DNA from: Byssochlamys sp. IMV 00236
Taxonomy: Eukaryota > Ascomycota > Eurotiomycetes > Eurotiales > Thermoascaceae
Direction: 5' to 3'
Length of the DNA: 64,000 nt
Assembly (NCBI GenBank): GCA_001931875.2
Contig: MSJH02000819.1
Coordinates: forward strand, 186,001-250,000
Shown here piece by piece: positions 58,978 to 64,000 of this stretch. Below the pieces are notes generated by a model, which did no database searches, was not told where the DNA came from, and worked only from the letters and a program-made list of their open reading frames with translations. Each line of letters begins with the position of its first letter. Position 1 is the first letter of the stretch. Made by a program: the position numbers and the translations under genes.

Positions 58978-61379
58978 TTAGGACAACTCCATGCCATCGT
59001 CTTCCCCGTCCTCTGGATCATCGCCGTCCTCGGCGACATTACCGCCCATCACTGCGTAACGAGTGCGCTTGGAGTCCCGGCTCAGAGGCGCACCGTCGGC
59101 ACCCAAGGCCCCGACCAGTTCCAGCTCTGGCCCAGCAAGGATTCGTCCTTCTGTGTCGACTACCTCGCACAGCTCGATCAAACTCTGCCGGCTCAAGGAC
59201 TTGAAGCCGTCCGTGCGCACAACCCGCCCCCAGTGAGTGAGACAGAACTGAGCGGCGCGGCGTCTCAGCCATTCTTCATTGGTTCGTCCAGCACGTTCCC
59301 AAACGATGGCGGCATTCTCTACATCCAATTCTCGACTGAGTCGGTTGACACATAGCAGTCGCAGTTTTGGCATGTCGTAAAGATTAGCCATGACTAGCAT
59401 GCCTGCTACATCTATGATATCGGAGCAGTACTCTGGATGCCCAGCGATGCTGTCCGTATACAGATAGTAGAGGAAGGCCCGGACAGTCGAATAAGGTTCG
59501 GGAATATGCATCTTCTTTGCATGGTATTCGGCCATCTGCGATGCATAGAGGCGCTTGAAGTGCGGCCATCGAACTTGAAGGATGATCTTGTGCACATGAA
59601 TAGGCGGCGAGGTCGCAGCATCTGGTGGAAGGAAGGCTGGGCCAGGTGATGGGGTCGATTCTTCGCCGTCGACAGAGTACTCATAGTCATCCCGGTTTGC
59701 AGTGATAATGAAGTCTGTTCCGCTACCTGCCTCAGGAGGTTGGTCGAAAGCGGCAGCAAGATCGCTCCCCAGAGCGGAGAGCCTGCTCGGGCCCTGCCGT
59801 TCTGAGGCCAAGATCCTGTTCTGCTCCGTCGCTTCGGATACTAGGTCATTCCCCAGGAGGCCATACTTCTCGAGATCAATGAAGAGAACTTCACTAAGCT
59901 GGTTATCATCGCCCATTCCGGGAGCATTGTTAACTTCCAAGTTGGATCCGAGCAGCCAAGCTTTGGTTCCCTTTTCGTTGATTGTACAATAATGCCAACG
60001 GTAGCCAGGCCTAAAGACCTCCTGTCCATCAGCAAGTCTCTGCCAACGCAAGGAATCCAACTCTAGCGACGAGACGTTACACTCAAAAGGCCGTACTGTC
60101 TCCGAAGGACTGACTAGATCCAGAAGGACGCCGGAAGAATAGACATGAAAGTGAGTCCCGGAAAGTAGTGCAGGAACATGAGGACCAGAGTGGAACCGGA
60201 GAGAGGAGATCGCCCCCGGAGCAATGGGCTTTCGCCGACCATAGTTGCGTACCTGTACGCTGCCGGAATTTGCTGCGTAACCACCGGACCGGCCTGACAG
60301 CTGCGGAGAGGGACTAAACGTGGAGCCTGGGACATGAGCAATCCTGCTGAGCATAACTGGGGACTCCACGGTACCTTGTGAGGACGAGATGCCTAGAGAT
60401 GGACTGCCTTTCAGATCCAGCCACCAGATGTCGGTTGTCCGTTCCATATCCGGGCCAAGACCGCCGAAGATCCAGAGACGACCACCCCATACCCACGCCG
60501 TATGATCAAAACGGGCCGTAAAACTCCAAGTCCGCGACCAGGTCCAGGTCTTGAGGTCCAGATAGCACAGATCGTCCAGGATGTGATTGTTCTCTCCAGT
60601 TACACCCCCGATGATGAACAACTTGTCTTCGTAGATCACGGCTGCATGGCGGGCTCTTCCTCTGGGAACAGGACCTCGCACATCTGGCTGTGCCCAGGTA
60701 GAAGTCTTGATATCCAGGATGACAATGTCGGATAGATATTCCCGGTGTTCATTCTCTCCGCCAAAGACAATCAGCTTGTCGCCTTGATAGAGGGAGGCCG
60801 TGTGTCCTGCATATCTTGCCGCGTCAGTTGATACCGTCGAAGAGTATTATCGGCGGAAAAAGTGGGGGACTAACCCATGCGAACACCTGGGATATCTCCA
60901 TAATTATCCACGAGATCCCATCGCAGCGTATTCAGGTTCAGCCTGAGGACATGGTTATACACTGGTCCGGTTAGCAAGCGATGCCCGGAGATGAAGCTAA
61001 GGGAACGACAGTGACAACAGCCAATGAGAAGCTACCAACCCTCATCGGTATACTGGTCGAAACCTCCAAAGGCGTAGATCTGATCGTTGCCGCAATACGT
61101 CACCGAAGCGTTGACCAGGCATGCTGGGACATTCCCCAGGGCCTTCTTGATGCCGGGACGGTAGTCGGCGCTACCTCGACGGCCTTTCGAGGGACTAGTC
61201 GGCATGAGGTATGTGTTCTGGTCGTGGTAGGGAGAGACAGGTGAGGAGACCACATTTGAGGATGTTCTGTGGGAGCCCGATACGCCGTTCCACGCGGACC
61301 CACTGTCATGAAAGTGCGAGAAGAACGACGTTGAAGCTCCCGTAGCGTTGCCAGGTGTGGAGGGCGGTTGCCGCGCCAT
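58978..61379 (-). CDS. Kelch-repeat protein with C-terminal BTB domain (possible Ral2 homologue)
   Basis: A 751-aa protein is encoded by exons 61379-61040, 60961-60875 and 60806-58978. After a Ser-rich N-terminus it shows Kelch blades: YAFGGFDQYTDE, RMGHTASLYQGDKLIVFGG, RGRARHAAVIYEDKLFIIGG and FDHTAWVWGGRLWIFGG. A long linker follows, then a BTB-type region (about residues 540-680) starting at PPIHVHKIILQVRWPHFKRL, with VRAFLYYLYTDSI and DMPKLRLLCVNRLSRELDVENAA. Fission yeast Ral2, which acts upstream of Ras1 in morphology and mating, has this Kelch-then-BTB order and is the best guess. A Kelch-BTB adaptor of Cul3 is the alternative. The acidic C-terminus ends EDGEDDGMELS. Exon 1 starts at the first ATG, although the frame continues upstream from a GTG. 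It is head to head with CDC20. Confidence 0.8.
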
Positions 61380-62093
61380 CAGAGCGGGCCCAGGATAGCT
61401 GGAGAGGAGAGCTGTCGCCAGAGAGCAGTTGAGCACGCAGTCTATCTAGATATTGGGATAGATAAACGGAGAATCAGAGGACATTTGACAGTCCAGCACA
61501 GCAGCAGATGGGGCAATCACATCACTATCTACCTGGAAAGGGAAAAGATGATGCTCGAGATGGCCGTCGCTGACGCCGGGAGGTCACCTGCGAGATGCCA
61601 AGACCGGCGATATGCTGATTGGCTGAACAGAGAGACGGCGCCCGCGGAGCCGGAAGAGCCGCACGTCACGAGGACGCTAGTCTTAACGCAGGCTAGCGCG
61701 GCCGTACCTGAGGTAACCGTTGCTATGGCAGGACAGACGCTTAGGCCGGACAGGCAGTATATTTACAGCCTCCATTTCTATATCTCCAGCTCTTTTTTCC
61801 CTTCTTCCTCATCCACGCATCCCTTTTCGCCTCTCTATTTCCTACTTTTACATGTTCTAAGTCTCTATTTGCTTCGTGCTTGCATCCTATTGATGATCTT
61901 GTACAGACAATAGCTGTCTTCGTCAATTCTTCGCTGCTACCAGCTTTCCGAGCTGCAACCTCTTCACAGCCATATCAGCGCAGTGTCCTGGCGATAGCTG
62001 CTCGATAGGCCGTGACAGTTGTTGGAGAGAAGCCTATATATCTTCAGCAGAACAAAAAAAAATCAGATTCAAGAAAAAAAATAAACCGTCACA
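61380..62093. other. Divergent promoter region, Kelch-BTB / CDC20
   Basis: The 714-bp spacer contains a pyrimidine-rich stretch (about 61780-61870) and an A-rich leader just before the CDC20 start. The frame at 61368-61913 overlaps the Kelch gene start and has no features. Confidence 0.5.
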
Positions 62094-64000
62094 ATGGCCA
62101 CCGCAACCGTGACGACGCCCATCAAGAGCCACCGCGGGATCTTTAACACAAAGACGGCTGGCGGTCGACTGCCTCTCACCCCGTCTCCTCGAACTCGCAC
62201 AAACAGTGTGACCAACGTGTCCAGCAGCGAGTCTCCTTTCACCCCTCCAAAGCACGCAGACGGCGAGCGCCCTGCCAAGGGTTCCAAATCGGTCTATGGA
62301 GGTAACCTGTCATCCCACTTCAGCAAGTCTTTGTCAAAGACCACCCGCTCGCACAGAGACTCTCCTAAGTCCAACATTGCCAGGATCCGCAAGTCTCCAA
62401 AGCACCTGGAGCTGGGCGTCTCAGACTGGACCTTGACTGGAACGGGTCCGAGCAGATCCACACCATCGAAGGAGCGAACAAGGGAAAGGGTGACAAAGGA
62501 GAGAGCTGCAAAGGAGAAGGTCTCGAAAGAAAAGGTACCAAAAGAGAAAGCTTCTCGAGAGAAGGTTGCAACAACTCGTACCACTCGATCAACGAAAACA
62601 ACTGTTCGCATTCCTCACAATGCCGGCGACCGCTTCATCCCTAACCGCATGGCAAGCGAGGGCCTGGCTACGGCTGGTACCGCAAAGCCAGAAGAGAACT
62701 CTCGCCCGAAGACTAGCGGCAGTGAGGGCTCCGCGGTTCTGGCAAACGCTGCCAGTGCATTCGACATCGGTGGTCGCGGCTCTGAGGAGGATCTCACTGC
62801 TGCACTGGAGAACCTAGGTCTGGAGGACAACGAGCCGTCCAGCAACTACTCTCGCCCGGCCCCTGATGCTGTCGCATATGAGTCCTCCCTGGCCAACGCT
62901 TGTGGCGTGAATCTAAACACCCGTATTCTTGCCTTCAAGCCTCCGCCCCCGGAGTCTTCCAAGCCCATTGACCTGCGCGCGCAATACAACCGTCCCCTGA
63001 AGCCCGCCGGAGCTCAGTCGGCTCAGTTCCGACGCCGTGTCCAGACGGCACCAGAGCGTGTCCTGGATGCTCCAGGTATGCTGGATGACTACTACCTGAA
63101 CTTGCTTGACTGGGGCTCTGGCAACCAGGTTGCTATCGGGCTCGAACGAAACGTCTACGTCTGGTCTGCTGACACCGGCACGGTCAACTGCCTCCTGGAG
63201 ACCTCTCCCGACACCTACGTCAGCAGTGTCAAGTGGAGCGGAGACGGAGCATACGTTGGTGTTGGACTGGGTACTGGGGACGTCCAGATCTGGGATGTGG
63301 AAGAAGGAACCAAGCTTCGCAGCATGTTCGGTCATGACTCCCGCGTCGGTGTCATGGGCTGGTCCAAACACACTCTGTCGACTGGCGCCCGCAGTGGACT
63401 CGTTTTCAACCACGATGTCCGCATCGCCGACCACAAGGTCGCTGAACTCGTTTCTCACACCTCCGAAGTCTGCGGTCTGGAATGGCGATCCGACGGTGCC
63501 CAGCTGGCGACCGGGGGCAACGACAACCTGGTCAACATCTGGGACTCTCGATCCCTGAGCGCTCCCAAATTCACCAAGACCAACCACCGTGCTGCTGTTA
63601 AGGCGCTCAGTTGGTGCCCCTGGCAATTGAACCTCCTGGCCACGGGTGGAGGTTCTTATGACCGTCACATCCACTTCTGGAACACCACAACCGGCGCTCG
63701 TACCAACAGCATCGACACCGGCTCGCAGGTCACCAGTCTGCGGTGGAGCAACCATTACCGGGAGATCGTCAGCTCGAGTGGATTCCCCGACAACTCGCTC
63801 AGCATCTGGAGTTACCCTACTCTGGTCCGCAACGTGGAGATCCCCGCCCATGAGACCCGCGTGTTGCACAGCTGCCTCAGCCCAGACGGCCAGATGCTGG
63901 CCACCGCGGCTGCAGACGAGAGCCTCAAGTTCTGGAAGATCTTCGAGCGCAAGCCTGGCACCAGCGCTGCGGCCTCTCGCGAGGGCGGTGTAGGCAGCAA
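62094..64000 (+). CDS. CDC20: Cdc20/Slp1 APC/C activator, partial
   Basis: This is an intronless open frame that runs off the window end, with 635 codons visible. Cdc20 delivers substrates to the anaphase-promoting complex and is the target of the spindle checkpoint. The C-box is present at residues 179-183 (DRFIP), and TRILAFKPPPP near residue 280 fits the Mad2-binding region. WD40 blades run from about residue 335: LDWGSGNQVAIGLERNVYVW, VKWSGDGAYVGVGLGTGDVQI, WRSDGAQLATGGNDNLVNIWD, CPWQLNLLATGGGSYDRHIHF and LSPDGQMLATAAADESLKFW. The C-terminal Ile-Arg tail is beyond the edge. A Lys/Glu repeat (KEKVSKEKVPKEKASREK, about residues 140-160) is unusual. The start ATG lies in a CACAATGGCC context. 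Confidence 0.95.
   Translation, partial: MATATVTTPIKSHRGIFNTKTAGGRLPLTPSPRTRTNSVTNVSSSESPFTPPKHADGERPAKGSKSVYGGNLSSHFSKSLSKTTRSHRDSPKSNIARIRKSPKHLELGVSDWTLTGTGPSRSTPSKERTRERVTKERAAKEKVSKEKVPKEKASREKVATTRTTRSTKTTVRIPHNAGDRFIPNRMASEGLATAGTAKPEENSRPKTSGSEGSAVLANAASAFDIGGRGSEEDLTAALENLGLEDNEPSSNYSRPAPDAVAYESSLANACGVNLNTRILAFKPPPPESSKPIDLRAQYNRPLKPAGAQSAQFRRRVQTAPERVLDAPGMLDDYYLNLLDWGSGNQVAIGLERNVYVWSADTGTVNCLLETSPDTYVSSVKWSGDGAYVGVGLGTGDVQIWDVEEGTKLRSMFGHDSRVGVMGWSKHTLSTGARSGLVFNHDVRIADHKVAELVSHTSEVCGLEWRSDGAQLATGGNDNLVNIWDSRSLSAPKFTKTNHRAAVKALSWCPWQLNLLATGGGSYDRHIHFWNTTTGARTNSIDTGSQVTSLRWSNHYREIVSSSGFPDNSLSIWSYPTLVRNVEIPAHETRVLHSCLSPDGQMLATAAADESLKFWKIFERKPGTSAAASREGGVGS

Overview
This window is eukaryotic and fungal. 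Genes are compact, with short GT-AG introns (mostly about 48-115 nt) and intergenic gaps of a few hundred bases. The protein set (LaeA, a ChiB1-type chitinase with its catalytic Glu at residue 176, trifunctional HIS4, Sfr1, an Hrd3/Sel1 protein) points to Eurotiales, most likely Aspergillus or a close relative. That placement rests on recalled protein similarity, not on a search. One 20-base N gap lies at 29067-29086. I found no mobile element, CRISPR array, rRNA or convincing tRNA.

Layout. 0.8-4.8 kb: a levoglucosan (anhydrosugar) kinase gene head to head with an MFS sugar transporter, probably a small catabolic module. 5.3-8.0 kb: HIS4 with a perfect cross-pathway (Gcn4/CpcA-type) site. 8.6-12.2 kb: UTP11 and CMC1 head to head, then TAF9 on the minus strand. 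12.8-14.8 kb: an aminoglycoside-phosphotransferase-fold gene that looks broken by a frameshift and a stop. 15.3-21.9 kb: lipin phosphatase and a large FN3/coiled-coil membrane protein, head to head. 22.5-25.3 kb: THG1 and TMA23, convergent. 26.0-29.0 kb: a CorA-like membrane protein. 29.9-31.6 kb: a GH18 chitinase. 33.8-34.8 kb: Sfr1/Mei5-type recombination factor. 35.2-37.9 kb: Hrd3. 39.1-47.1 kb: RPB1 and SWD1, head to head. 48.3-49.5 kb: laeA, the global regulator of fungal secondary metabolism, followed by about 4.5 kb without a supportable gene. 54.0-57.2 kb: a WDR89-like WD40 protein and an unrecognised small protein. 59.0-61.4 kb: a Kelch-BTB protein. 62.1 kb to the edge: CDC20, cut off at its 3' end.

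Most genes are housekeeping: histidine synthesis, ribosome and tRNA maturation, transcription, ERAD, lipid synthesis, mitosis. The parts most worth attention are the anhydrosugar kinase/transporter pair, the damaged kinase-fold gene, the terminal micro-exon of RPB1 that would complete the last CTD heptad, and laeA with its long upstream region. Exon coordinates were worked out by hand from splice signals, reading frame and family similarity; no transcript data were available.
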